In this document: one piece after another, positions 37,420-46,500 of the stretch
Position numbering within the stretch: position 1 is the first letter of the stretch
How the letters are laid out: each line of letters starts with the position of its first letter
DNA from: Legionella waltersii
GTDB taxonomy: Bacteria; Pseudomonadota; Gammaproteobacteria; Legionellales; Legionellaceae
Length of the DNA stretch: 64,000 nucleotides
Assembly (NCBI RefSeq): GCF_001468085.1
Contig: NZ_LNZB01000006.1
Location: 1 to 64,000, forward strand
Reading direction: 5' to 3'
Translations under genes and position numbers: made by a program
Notes under the pieces: model-generated
What the model was told of the DNA's origin: nothing
The model's input: only the letters and a program-made list of their open reading frames with translations
The model's database searches: none

Positions 37420-38337
37420 ATGGAATTTGATAGTAATTTCACGGGTAAAACTGAAAATACAAATGAGTATAAGGGGATTGTACTTGCAGGAGGAACAGGT
37501 ACTAGGCTTTATCCAATCACCCAGGGAATATCTAAGCATCTTTTGCCTATATACGATAAGCCTATGATTTATTATTCACTGTCGGTTTTAATGCTAGCCA
37601 AAATCAGAGATATTTTGCTGATTTCAACTCCTGAAGATATCGGTTTGTATCAACGCCTATTAGGAAATGGGGAGAAATTTGGTATTAACTTAACTTATAA
37701 AGTTCAGCCTAGCCCTGGAGGAATTGCTCAGGCTTTTATTATTGGAGAAGAGTTTATTGGAACTAATCCTGTTTGTTTAATTTTAGGGGACAACATATTC
37801 TACGGTCAGGGTCTAACGACTAAATTACAAAATGCTAAACTAAGGTCCAATGGAGCTACTATATTTTCATATCGAGTAAAGGATCCTGAGCGATTTGGTG
37901 TTGTTACTTTTGATAATGAAATGATTGCTGTATCAATAGAAGAAAAACCCAAAAATCCTAAATCAAACTACGCAATCACGGGATTATATTTTTATGATAA
38001 CAAAGTTGTTGAAATTGCAAAATCAATTAAATCTAGTTATAGAGGTGAGCTTGAGATAACTTGTGTCAATCAAGTATATCTTGAAACAAATCAGTTAAAT
38101 GTAGAAATTTTAGGTCGGGGATCTGCTTGGCTAGATACTGGAACTCATGAAAGTTTACTTGAAGCTGGTTTGTTTGTTCAAACTATAGAACACCGGCAAG
38201 GTTTAAAAATTGCTTGTCTAGAAGAAATTGGTTTTCATAATGGTTGGCTTTCAAAATCTGACTTGTCCAAATTAGGTAATGAATTGAGCAAAAATGTATA
38301 TGGTTCTTATCTATTGTCTTTGCTCCAGGAGAGTTAA
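37420..38337 (+). CDS. rmlA: Glucose-1-phosphate thymidylyltransferase
   Basis: A 305-residue nucleotidyltransferase that makes dTDP-glucose. [16 protein letters not shown] at residues 19-34 binds the nucleotide; [17 protein letters not shown] and [11 protein letters not shown] are RmlA signatures. About 17 extra residues precede the usual family start, yet ATG 37420 has an AAGG upstream and no ATG occurs nearer the motif. It lies 91 bp after rmlB and overlaps the next start by one base (TAATG). Confidence 0.95.
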   Translation: MEFDSNFTGKTENTNEYKGIVLAGGTGTRLYPITQGISKHLLPIYDKPMIYYSLSVLMLAKIRDILLISTPEDIGLYQRLLGNGEKFGINLTYKVQPSPGGIAQAFIIGEEFIGTNPVCLILGDNIFYGQGLTTKLQNAKLRSNGATIFSYRVKDPERFGVVTFDNEMIAVSIEEKPKNPKSNYAITGLYFYDNKVVEIAKSIKSSYRGELEITCVNQVYLETNQLNVEILGRGSAWLDTGTHESLLEAGLFVQTIEHRQGLKIACLEEIGFHNGWLSKSDLSKLGNELSKNVYGSYLLSLLQES

Positions 38338-39500
38338 TGAACTCAGTGTCACGGGATCAACAAATAGTATTCAACAGCCCTCCATATACTGGTAATGAAC
38401 TAGAGTATATTAAACTTGCAATCCAGAATAAAAAACTTTGTGGTGATAACTACTATTCAAAACTTTGTGAGTCTTGGTTTGTAGACCAATTCAAGTGTAA
38501 TAAAATAATGCTAACTCCGTCTTGCACCTCAGCGTTAGAACTTGCAGCTCTTCTTATAAAAATAGAGCCAGGTGATGAAGTGATAATGCCAAGCTATACC
38601 TTTGTTAGTACAGCAAATGCGTTTGTGTTGAGAGGAGCAAAAATAAAGTTTGTTGATATAAACCCAACTTCTATGAACATTGAGCCTGTTCTAATAGAGC
38701 CAGCGATTACTGTCAAAACCAAGGCAATTGTAGTCGTTCATTATGCTGGAGTATCTTGTGATATGGAGCTAATTATGTCAATTGCTAATAAGCATAATTT
38801 GTTTGTAATTGAAGATGCTGCCCAAGCAGTTATGAGTAAATATAACAATCAGCCACTAGGTACAATAGGCCATCTTGGGTGTTATAGTTTCCATGAGACA
38901 AAAAACTATACCTCGGGTGGCGAAGGTGGAGCACTTCTTATAAATGATCCCCAATTTAATTCAAGAGCAGACATTTTAAGAGAAAAAGGTACAGATAGAA
39001 GTCTTTTTTTAAAGGGGCAGATCGATAAATACTCATGGAGAGATATAGGTTCAAGTTTTTTACCAAGTGAACTTCAATCGGCTTTTTTATATGCACAACT
39101 ATTATATGCCGAAGATATTAACAAACAGCGGAATAAAATTTGGAATATGTATTATACTAGTTTGCGAAGTGCAGTTGCAGAGTATGGCATTGAAACTTCC
39201 GAAATTCAGCCAGGATGTGATCAAAATGCCCATATGTTTTTTTTAAAATTTGCAGACATTGATGAACGATCTGATTATATTCGTTTTATGAAGAAATTTA
39301 ACATACAAACTTCATTTCATTATGTACCCCTTCATTCAAGTCCGGCAGGATTGAAATTTGGTGAGTTTCACGGTGTAGATAACTATACTTCTAAAGAGAG
39401 CCAACGATTGGTTCGTATACCGCTATGGTATAACTTACCTGAAGAGGATGCTTTATATGTTATTGAGAAAACCCTAAGTTATATTGAGTCTAGAGGTTAA
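38337..39500 (+). CDS. wecE: dTDP-4-amino-4,6-dideoxygalactose transaminase (WecE/RffA type)
   Basis: A 387-residue PLP aminotransferase of the DegT/DnrJ/EryC1 family that turns dTDP-4-keto-6-deoxyglucose into dTDP-Fuc4N. It follows E. coli WecE almost motif by motif: KLCGDNYYSKLCESW, LTPSCTSALELAALL, PSYTFVSTANAFVLRGAK, VIEDAAQAVMS, the PLP lysine in SFHETKNYTSGGEGG, and SWRDIGSSF. With rmlB and rmlA it forms a complete three-gene route. No RmlC accompanies them, so the branch leads to an amino sugar, not rhamnose. Start overlaps the rmlA stop. Confidence 0.92.
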   Translation: MNSVSRDQQIVFNSPPYTGNELEYIKLAIQNKKLCGDNYYSKLCESWFVDQFKCNKIMLTPSCTSALELAALLIKIEPGDEVIMPSYTFVSTANAFVLRGAKIKFVDINPTSMNIEPVLIEPAITVKTKAIVVVHYAGVSCDMELIMSIANKHNLFVIEDAAQAVMSKYNNQPLGTIGHLGCYSFHETKNYTSGGEGGALLINDPQFNSRADILREKGTDRSLFLKGQIDKYSWRDIGSSFLPSELQSAFLYAQLLYAEDINKQRNKIWNMYYTSLRSAVAEYGIETSEIQPGCDQNAHMFFLKFADIDERSDYIRFMKKFNIQTSFHYVPLHSSPAGLKFGEFHGVDNYTSKESQRLVRIPLWYNLPEEDALYVIEKTLSYIESRG

Positions 39501-39527
39501 TTATTATCCAAATATTAATGGCTAATG

Positions 39528-40772
39528 TTATAAATTAGCGTTCTGGTTTTTACTTTTATTTAAATTAATTTTTAGTTCTTCAACAAGCTTGGTGTTAAGT
39601 GATTCCCATCTAGACAACATGCGTCTATTAGCTTTTAGTGTTTTATTTAGAGTGCTTTCAGTTAAAGAGGAAGCTATGTTGGAAATATTATTTAAATTCT
39701 TTTCATCAGATATATAATCTAAAATTAAATTGCCTAGTGCGTTTTTAAAGTGAAATGGATCCCAGAACCACTTCATTGAACGTATAGATTCTGACGAATC
39801 AGGTAGTCTTTCTGATGAGATATAGTTAATCTTATTAAATGCCCAAATTTTAAATGGATGTTCAGGATATTTCTTATTATGCTGATCTATTAGTTTACCT
39901 ATTCTTACTTGCCATTCTTCGTATTTATCCCATAAATTGAGTAGTTTGTATGTTTCAAGTAACCTTACATGCTCAGGCGCAATAACAATAACTAATTCTG
40001 TGTTATTTTTTTCACAAATATCAATAATTTTGCTTAGATAGTTAAACGTATTAACATTACTTTGAGGGTTTTTGAAAGAATACTCTTTTTGAGGGGGCGG
40101 AAAAAATGTTTCTTTATTATAACTTTCTACAAGCTCAAAATTTTTTTTATAGCCCTTTAACTTTGAAATTTGTTTTTCTCTAAAATTAATCATTAGTTGT
40201 CCATTATTTTGATATACATTGTCAGCGTTTTGTCCTTTTATTGTTTCAATGCTTGCTTTTAATGCGTCGAAAGAAATAAGTGTGGATGAGAGAGTGTTTA
40301 ACGAGCGTTGGCTTTTGGTTTCATTTTTATCAACGTTTAAAATTGTTTCGTCAAAATCAACTTTATTATCAAGATAGGCATTGAACATAAAAAAATTAAC
40401 GACCAAAATAACTTTTTTTAGTGGCTTAATTGATTGCGCATGTTGCAAATATCTCAAAACTTCATAAATATTTGCTCCTGGTAGACCAAGGTTATATGAA
40501 TTGTTTTTGTCAGCGCTTAATTTATCGGGGTCAAATCCTGTTTCTGCGGTAGAGGATCCAAGAATTATGTATTCAGGCTTCTTCAGTTGGATTGCCATGG
40601 CTTTAACTAATCGCAAATGGGTCGAAACAAGAGGTTTCTTTTCAAAGTATTTAAAATGGGGTGGGTTATAAATATCGTATGGGTTAACAAGCCAATTGAC
40701 AGCAATGATGCAAATCGCAAATACAGTAATAAAAAACAAATATGATAATGTGAATTTTTTAAATTGTTTCAA
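39528..40772 (-). CDS. SGNH/AlgX-like periplasmic acyltransferase partner of MBOAT
   Basis: A 414-residue protein with one N-terminal membrane anchor (residues 8-28) and a predicted periplasmic domain. YIILGSSTAETGF (about residues 67-79) fits SGNH block I with the nucleophile Ser, and WDPFHF near the C-terminal third fits the DxxH block. This is the layout of AlgJ/AlgX- and DltD-like proteins that complete O-acylation started by an MBOAT protein. It follows the MBOAT gene by 11 bp on the same strand. Target probably an O-antigen or other surface sugar. AT-rich. Confidence 0.72.
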   Translation of the reverse strand: MKQFKKFTLSYLFFITVFAICIIAVNWLVNPYDIYNPPHFKYFEKKPLVSTHLRLVKAMAIQLKKPEYIILGSSTAETGFDPDKLSADKNNSYNLGLPGANIYEVLRYLQHAQSIKPLKKVILVVNFFMFNAYLDNKVDFDETILNVDKNETKSQRSLNTLSSTLISFDALKASIETIKGQNADNVYQNNGQLMINFREKQISKLKGYKKNFELVESYNKETFFPPPQKEYSFKNPQSNVNTFNYLSKIIDICEKNNTELVIVIAPEHVRLLETYKLLNLWDKYEEWQVRIGKLIDQHNKKYPEHPFKIWAFNKINYISSERLPDSSESIRSMKWFWDPFHFKNALGNLILDYISDEKNLNNISNIASSLTESTLNKTLKANRRMLSRWESLNTKLVEELKINLNKSKNQNANL

Positions 40773-40783
40773 TGTTATTAACC

Positions 40784-42265
40784 CTAAAATTTATAATATA
40801 AAAATTCACTGACATGTCCTAAAGCGAGAAATGAAATAATGGTAAGCATAGCGCATATTGCAGCAAAAGAAATATTAGGATTCCATTGAAAAATTTGATA
40901 TTTATAATCGCTAATTTCATTAGGATAGGTTTCTATAGCTGGGGTCCATTTTTTTAATAATTGTTGTGTATTTGGAGCAATAAAAATGATGGCCCCAGTG
41001 GCTATAATTAACTCAACTAGAACTTTAATGTCATGCATTGAATAGATATTGGGTTTGATAGTTAACTTACCGAATATTAAAGAATGTATTATACTATTTC
41101 CTGCTGAAATAGAATCAGCTCTAAAATACACCCATCCAACCATTACCGCAAAGAAAGTTACACCTTGTGCCAGGATTTTATACCAAGCGCTATTAAAATT
41201 GATTAATGAACTAAAGTACCCGGATTTAAAATACTTCCAAAAGTGGTTTATTACTAGGTAAATCCCATGAAGTGCTCCCCAAACTATAAATGTCCATGCT
41301 GCTCCATGCCATAGTCCGCCGATAAGCATTGTAATTAAAAGGTTAGTGTATCTTATTAAGGAGCCCTTTCTATTTCCCCCTAAAGGTATATAGATATAAT
41401 CTTTAAGGAAACGGGATAATGTTATATGCCATCTTCTCCAAAACGTAATAATGTCCCTGGATTTATAAGGTGAATTAAAGTTTAAAGGAAAAATAATTCC
41501 AAACATCCTGGCTAAGCCAATAGCCATATCAGAGTATCCTGAAAAATCAAAATAGAGTTGAAAAGAGTAGGAGATACTTCCTAGCCATGCTTCAATAGAT
41601 GTTATTTGCCCCTGAGACGCTGCACCAAAAATAGAGTTTGCATAGGGAGCTAAAGAATCCGCTAGAATTGTTTTTTTAAATAAACCGATGGAGAATATAG
41701 ACAGCCCAATTGCTAAATTTTCCCAAGAAAATAATTTCCTTAACTTGTTTTCAAACTGTGGCATTATTTCTTTATGATGCAGAATTGGTCCTGCCATTAA
41801 GTGAGGGAAAAAGGTAATGAACAGACCGTATTTAGTTAAATCAGGGGAATTTATTTTTTTTTGATATCTATCAGTCAAAAATGCTATCTGAGTAAAGGTG
41901 AAAAATGATATGCCAAGTGGCAAATCTATTATCTTGGAATTGAATGGAATATTGAGTAAATAGTTAATATTTTCAAGTAGAAATTGGCTGTATTTATAAT
42001 AAACGAGTAACGTAAGATTTCCTATTAAGCCAAAATAATAAATACCCGCTTTTTTTTCCATTAGCAAGCTAGTTAAATAATTAAATAGGATTGAAATTAA
42101 CAGTAAAGGTAAGTAGTTGAAATTCCAGTAACCATAAAAAAAAAGTGATAGAACAACTAAAAAAATAATGGTGTAGTATTTATTATTTAATGATTGGAAT
42201 GCAAAAAACAGAATCAAAGAAAGAGGCAAGAAAAAAATCAAAAATGAATATGAGTTAAAAAGCAT
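40784..42265 (-). CDS. MBOAT-family membrane O-acyltransferase (AlgI-like)
   Basis: A 493-residue polytopic protein with about 10 or more helices. The MBOAT hallmark His is in MLIGGLWHGAAWTFIVWG (about residues 311-328), and PLGGNRKGS, FWRRWHITLSRFLKDYIYIP (about 270-289) and YFDFSGYSDMAIGLARMFG are AlgI/DltB signatures. It passes acyl groups, usually acetyl, from the cytoplasm to the periplasmic SGNH partner encoded just downstream. In L. pneumophila legionaminate O-acetylation is done by Lag-1, an unrelated acyltransferase, so this pair would be an alternative or additional acylation route. Confidence 0.9.
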   Translation of the reverse strand: MLFNSYSFLIFFLPLSLILFFAFQSLNNKYYTIIFLVVLSLFFYGYWNFNYLPLLLISILFNYLTSLLMEKKAGIYYFGLIGNLTLLVYYKYSQFLLENINYLLNIPFNSKIIDLPLGISFFTFTQIAFLTDRYQKKINSPDLTKYGLFITFFPHLMAGPILHHKEIMPQFENKLRKLFSWENLAIGLSIFSIGLFKKTILADSLAPYANSIFGAASQGQITSIEAWLGSISYSFQLYFDFSGYSDMAIGLARMFGIIFPLNFNSPYKSRDIITFWRRWHITLSRFLKDYIYIPLGGNRKGSLIRYTNLLITMLIGGLWHGAAWTFIVWGALHGIYLVINHFWKYFKSGYFSSLINFNSAWYKILAQGVTFFAVMVGWVYFRADSISAGNSIIHSLIFGKLTIKPNIYSMHDIKVLVELIIATGAIIFIAPNTQQLLKKWTPAIETYPNEISDYKYQIFQWNPNISFAAICAMLTIISFLALGHVSEFLYYKF

Positions 42266-42355
42266 CTACTTTATTAGACCTTGATTACTATAAAGTTATG
42301 AATCATATCAATAAGGTTAAACTTTGACAATTTAAAGAGCAAAGCTTTTAATATC

Positions 42356-43315
42356 CTATGGAAGCCCATAAATCTGATAGCACAATTTCATGGACTTCAA
42401 TGAATCGTCCAAACTTGCTAAGCTGATATCCTTTCCATTGAAATACCCAAGAATTTGCTCTGCTTGAAAATGTAATCCTGGTTTAAATTCGAGATCCACA
42501 GTATTAATTTGGACATCATTAATAATCCTATCGCCTCTTTTCTGGATTTTTAAGGTTTCAAGGGGTCTCATTTCCAAACGATAATCGTGATTAGTAATGC
42601 TCATTGACCAAGGTCCAGGGCCATTCCATACTGCTTGATACACACCTATATCGCCACTGTCATATTGAAGTGTGGCCACGACGTAGCTTGGTTTGGATGC
42701 ATTCCAAGGTATTGTTGGTGTTAGTGAAATAAGTTCTCCCCGACAAAATACATTGAAATAGTCGATAAGATGAATCGAATTAGCGAACATCCAATTTTTA
42801 GCAACCAATTCTGGTTGGCCCATTTGAAGGGCGGCTTCAATGTCTTGTTGATCTAATATGGATACCAATCGTGGGTATGGATCGGCATCATTTAAATAAC
42901 TTTTGGCTATTCGAGTAGACGAATACGATCTTCTATTGAACGCTACAAAGGGCTTGTGATCAGCTTCGAAAGCTATTTTACTAATTAAACAGGCTTCTTC
43001 GTAGTTATATCCTACTGGTTTTTCAATAAAGCAAAGCCAGGGGTATTTAAAGGCTTGTTTACACACATCCAATAGTGAAAGTTCATTTACGGCAATGATG
43101 ACTAAATCAGCCTGTGTATGTTGATACATTTCTTCGATTGTACTAAATACTTGGGCATTATAATCAGATGCGAGTTTGGTTGCTTTTTCTAAACTCCTTG
43201 AACAAAAGCCTTTGATAGCAAATTCATCAAAACTGCTAAATGCTTTTGCATGTTCAGTTGCCATGTAACCGGCACCAATTATTGCTACTCTTATCTTATT
43301 CATAGTTATGCCCAT
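42356..43315 (-). CDS. Gfo/Idh/MocA-family sugar oxidoreductase
   Basis: A 319-residue NAD(P)-dependent oxidoreductase: RVAIIGAGYMATEHAKAF near residues 8-25, and the family lysine motif as CFIEKPVGYNYEEA near 93-106. The C-terminal domain is shorter than in typical members. It overlaps the upstream Gfo/Idh gene by 10 bp; ATG 43315 has AGAG 7 bases ahead, ATG 43303 is an alternative. Together the two may oxidise and reduce a nucleotide sugar at C3 or C4, but the substrate is unknown. The 90 bp downstream towards MBOAT look empty. Confidence 0.8.
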   Translation of the reverse strand: MGITMNKIRVAIIGAGYMATEHAKAFSSFDEFAIKGFCSRSLEKATKLASDYNAQVFSTIEEMYQHTQADLVIIAVNELSLLDVCKQAFKYPWLCFIEKPVGYNYEEACLISKIAFEADHKPFVAFNRRSYSSTRIAKSYLNDADPYPRLVSILDQQDIEAALQMGQPELVAKNWMFANSIHLIDYFNVFCRGELISLTPTIPWNASKPSYVVATLQYDSGDIGVYQAVWNGPGPWSMSITNHDYRLEMRPLETLKIQKRGDRIINDVQINTVDLEFKPGLHFQAEQILGYFNGKDISLASLDDSLKSMKLCYQIYGLP

Positions 43316-44337
43316 TTGAATTCTCTTGAGGTGTCGGTTGTCAATCGATTAGTAAATATTTCAGAGTGATTGTTTTCGTGTGACTCAACAGCAGCAACTA
43401 AACATCGCATACTATTCAGACCTACATTTGTATTAGGAAACTCTTTATTTGCAATCATTGCATCCCATACCTTGATAGTAGAGTCTATTAATTCACAAGG
43501 CTGTATTGTATAAGCGTTTTCTTCCGCCGGCATTCCATACCTTGTGGTTGGAAGCTCTTTAAATTCTGGTTTTCTACAAATCGTTCTAACAAAACCAGAG
43601 AGTTCATCGACTAGTACTTGACCATATTTGAATAGGTAAATGACTTGTAGACCATGGCCAGATTGAGATGAAAAATCAATATACATTTTAGTTCCGGTTT
43701 TATTTTTTACTAGCAATGAACCAGAGTAATCTTCAAATTGTGCACCTCGTGGATTGGGAACTTTTTCTTCTTCAAACCAAGCTTGGACGCTAATAATTTC
43801 TTGGTCAGTAAGATATCTAAACATCTCAAAATAATGACTGCCATTCATTGCCAAGCCAAAATTTGATCCACAGACGTTAATACTAGATAGTGGTCCAAAC
43901 TCATTGGAGTTTATAATTCGCTTTATTTCTGTGTATTGCGGCAAAAACATCATTTGGTGGTTGATGGCAAGAACAGAACCATAATGATTACAGGCTTCTT
44001 CCATAGCAGTGACTTCATTTAATGATATCGCCATTGGCTTTTCGCACAGTATGTATTTCACCTGATTTTGAGCAGCTAAAATAGTGAAGTTAGCATGGGT
44101 TGGGGCTGTTGTGGCTATAACGATCGCGTTGGGTTTTGTAGATCTGATCATCTCTTTGGCGTCGGTAAAACATACGTTAGGAGAGATTCCAAACTTCTTT
44201 GATGTTTCTTCCAGGGCTGCAGTGGATATATCGACAATTCCAGATATTGCAGCCCCCATTTTCTGAATGGCTTCAATATGGCGTTGCCCCATTCTTCCTA
44301 TGCCGATTACTCCGACGTTGAGATGATCTAAGTTCAT
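43306..44337 (-). CDS. Gfo/Idh/MocA-family sugar oxidoreductase
   Basis: A 343-residue oxidoreductase: VGVIGIGRMGQRHIEAI at residues 8-24, ILCEKPMAISLNEV with the conserved EKP at about 95-108, and a GFO/IDH C-terminal domain with GSHYFEMFRYLTDQE, where the His is the expected catalytic position. It starts the two-gene minus-strand unit divergent from the 44505 gene. The association with the second HisH/HisF/WbpG set across the divergent promoter region suggests that both serve one modified sugar. Not close to WbpB at 13406. Confidence 0.82.
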   Translation of the reverse strand: MNLDHLNVGVIGIGRMGQRHIEAIQKMGAAISGIVDISTAALEETSKKFGISPNVCFTDAKEMIRSTKPNAIVIATTAPTHANFTILAAQNQVKYILCEKPMAISLNEVTAMEEACNHYGSVLAINHQMMFLPQYTEIKRIINSNEFGPLSSINVCGSNFGLAMNGSHYFEMFRYLTDQEIISVQAWFEEEKVPNPRGAQFEDYSGSLLVKNKTGTKMYIDFSSQSGHGLQVIYLFKYGQVLVDELSGFVRTICRKPEFKELPTTRYGMPAEENAYTIQPCELIDSTIKVWDAMIANKEFPNTNVGLNSMRCLVAAVESHENNHSEIFTNRLTTDTSREFKWA

Positions 44338-44504
44338 TCTAATTTTTTCCGAAGGCTTCGATGTATTGTTTGGATGGTGGTATTATGCACATTTTTGTAT
44401 AATTTAACAGAAGCAGGATAATTGTTTTTATTTTTGTGGTTGTTTTATTATCTTAGGGGCTGTCGATAACTTTAAATCGTATTAATAAGGAGGGTTTATA
44501 CGTA

Positions 44505-45827
44505 GTGGATATTTTTAAAAAATTAAGTCGGTATTTTAATCTGAGTAAACCTATTCTTCGATCATTGAAAATTAAAGACACCTGGCGGAAATTACAGTCC
44601 TGTGATCTGTTGTTAATGGCCCATGAAAACGATAGAAGTTATGTCTTTGAGGGAAAACTCTACAGCCATATTATAGACTCCATAGCTTGGCTAATTCAAA
44701 AAAAACATCGCAGTTTAACAATCCAATCCCTCAGTTTACCGTTTTCTTATGTTAAACCACAGGGGGCTTATAACGCACCAAAATCATTAAATAGGGGTAT
44801 GTTGTTTGCAAAGATAAGCTCCAAAATACTTAGATTGCTCCCATTCACCAAATCGTATCATTTGAGCTTTGAGCTAAGGCTATGGCTTAAGATCTTAAAT
44901 AAATGCCAACCAAAGGCAGTGATTGCTGTTCAACCTCATCCTATGCTTTGTAAAGCATGTAGAGTAAAGGGTATACGGGTTTTTGATTATCAACATGGTT
45001 TAATTAATAACGAGATGCCTGAATATGGATTTGAAGGCAGAAATCGAACTTCTGAAGAATTTTTACCTACAGATTATTTATGTTGGGACAATAAAAGTGC
45101 ATCGATAATAAAGAAGTGGGCTACTCAAAAGGGCATTAACACATTTGTTCATGGAAACCCGTGGTTGCTTCGTTTTATGATGCCGCAGGGCGATGACTTA
45201 TTGGTATCAAAAGAGCTAGAGCACTTGAAGAATTTAGAAGAATACTCAATCTCATCAAAGGATAACCTAATTATTCTTGTGACTTTACAGGCTAATCCTG
45301 ATATTTATTTTCCAGATTATTTTACTAAGAAGCAAATTATACAGTCCTCCTTAATTCAAGCCATTAATGAAACGAAAGCAAACATCACATGGCTAATACG
45401 ATTGCACCCAATACAACAAAAGGATCCGATTACAAAAAATAAGATTGGGAATTTTTTTATGAACTATAGTAATGTAGAAATTGAAAATGCATCTAAGGTT
45501 GCTCTACCTGCGCTATTTTCAAAGATACATGCTCACATTACTTGGAATTCATGTGTTACTGTTGAAGCGGCTATAAATGGCATTCCATCTTTTGTAATGG
45601 ATCCCCGCTTTACTGGCAATGAGAACGATCTTATGAATATTGACACATTCTTTTCCAATCTAGAAAATCTTAGCCTAGTTACTTTTGCTAAATCCTTAGA
45701 CTGCTCAAAACAAATTATTCGCTGGACCCAAGAACTAAGCCTATCAGTACAGCAAAAGTCATCGCTGAATGCTTTTAATACGAATAAGTTTTTAAAAGAT
45801 GTTGGATTAGCAGTTCAAGAAGTTTAA
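44505..45827 (+). CDS. Unknown GT-B-like surface-carbohydrate protein
   Basis: A 440-residue soluble protein I do not recognise with certainty. ITWLIRLHPIQQKDP (about residues 300-314) and HITWNSCVTVEAAINGIPSFVMDP (core about 345-368) resemble the nucleotide-sugar-binding C-terminal half of capsule and CDP-glycerol-type transferases: the HP motif and the S/T-x-x-EA-x-x-x-G-IP motif. It starts with GTG at 44505, supported by AAGGAGG about 10 bases upstream. It heads the run with hisH2-hisF2-wbpG2. A glycosyltransferase role is a fair guess. Confidence 0.5.
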   Translation: MDIFKKLSRYFNLSKPILRSLKIKDTWRKLQSCDLLLMAHENDRSYVFEGKLYSHIIDSIAWLIQKKHRSLTIQSLSLPFSYVKPQGAYNAPKSLNRGMLFAKISSKILRLLPFTKSYHLSFELRLWLKILNKCQPKAVIAVQPHPMLCKACRVKGIRVFDYQHGLINNEMPEYGFEGRNRTSEEFLPTDYLCWDNKSASIIKKWATQKGINTFVHGNPWLLRFMMPQGDDLLVSKELEHLKNLEEYSISSKDNLIILVTLQANPDIYFPDYFTKKQIIQSSLIQAINETKANITWLIRLHPIQQKDPITKNKIGNFFMNYSNVEIENASKVALPALFSKIHAHITWNSCVTVEAAINGIPSFVMDPRFTGNENDLMNIDTFFSNLENLSLVTFAKSLDCSKQIIRWTQELSLSVQQKSSLNAFNTNKFLKDVGLAVQEV

Positions 45828-45885
45828 AATCACCTTAATTTTTAGAAATTACCGATAGAATGATATTGATGAGCGAATTTTAATT

Positions 45886-46497
45886 ATGATTCATGTAATA
45901 GATTATAAAATTGGAAACATAGGCTCAGTAGTCAATATGCTTAACTATCTCGGTGCCAAAGTGGTTGTGGCAAATAGGCCGGAGGATATTGAAAAAGCAA
46001 GTAAATTAATCTTGCCGGGCGTTGGTGCATTTGATACAGGAGCAAACGCTTTAAAAAATACAGGATTCAATGATGCTATTTTAGAAGCTGTGCATGGGAG
46101 AAATGCGACTGTTCTGGGTATTTGTTTAGGAATGCAATTATTGATGGAGTACAGTGAAGAGGGGGATTGTCCTGGGTTAGGATTATTTGCTGGCGGAGTT
46201 AAAAAAATACCAGTGAATAATGAGAGTATGCGCATCCCTCATATGGGTTGGAACACCGTTGAAATCGTTAAAGCAAATTCCTTAATTAATAATTGTGGAG
46301 ACGCTCAGCATAGATTTTATTTTGTTCATTCCTACTTTGTTGATTGTATTGACTCCCAGGACGTGATTGGTTTGACTTCCTATGGATCTAAATTTGCATC
46401 TATGATCGAGAAGGATAACGTTTTAGGAGTTCAATTTCATCCTGAGAAAAGCCATCGCTTTGGTAAAGAACTTTTTAGAAATTTTTTGGCAGCGTAG
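45886..46497 (+). CDS. HisH-like glutamine amidotransferase (set 2)
   Basis: A 203-residue glutaminase with the Cys nucleophile in LGICLGMQLL (about residue 83) and the His/Glu of the triad in VQFHPEKSH. The catalytic triad is intact. Three bases separate it from hisF2, with TAG and TGA stops in a row before the ATG. The order here is H-F-G, while set 1 is F-H with G 17 kb away, so the two sets look independently acquired rather than tandem duplicates. Likely role: ammonia for amidination of an N-acetyl sugar by WbpG2. Confidence 0.88.
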   Translation: MIHVIDYKIGNIGSVVNMLNYLGAKVVVANRPEDIEKASKLILPGVGAFDTGANALKNTGFNDAILEAVHGRNATVLGICLGMQLLMEYSEEGDCPGLGLFAGGVKKIPVNNESMRIPHMGWNTVEIVKANSLINNCGDAQHRFYFVHSYFVDCIDSQDVIGLTSYGSKFASMIEKDNVLGVQFHPEKSHRFGKELFRNFLAA

Positions 46498-46500
46498 TGA

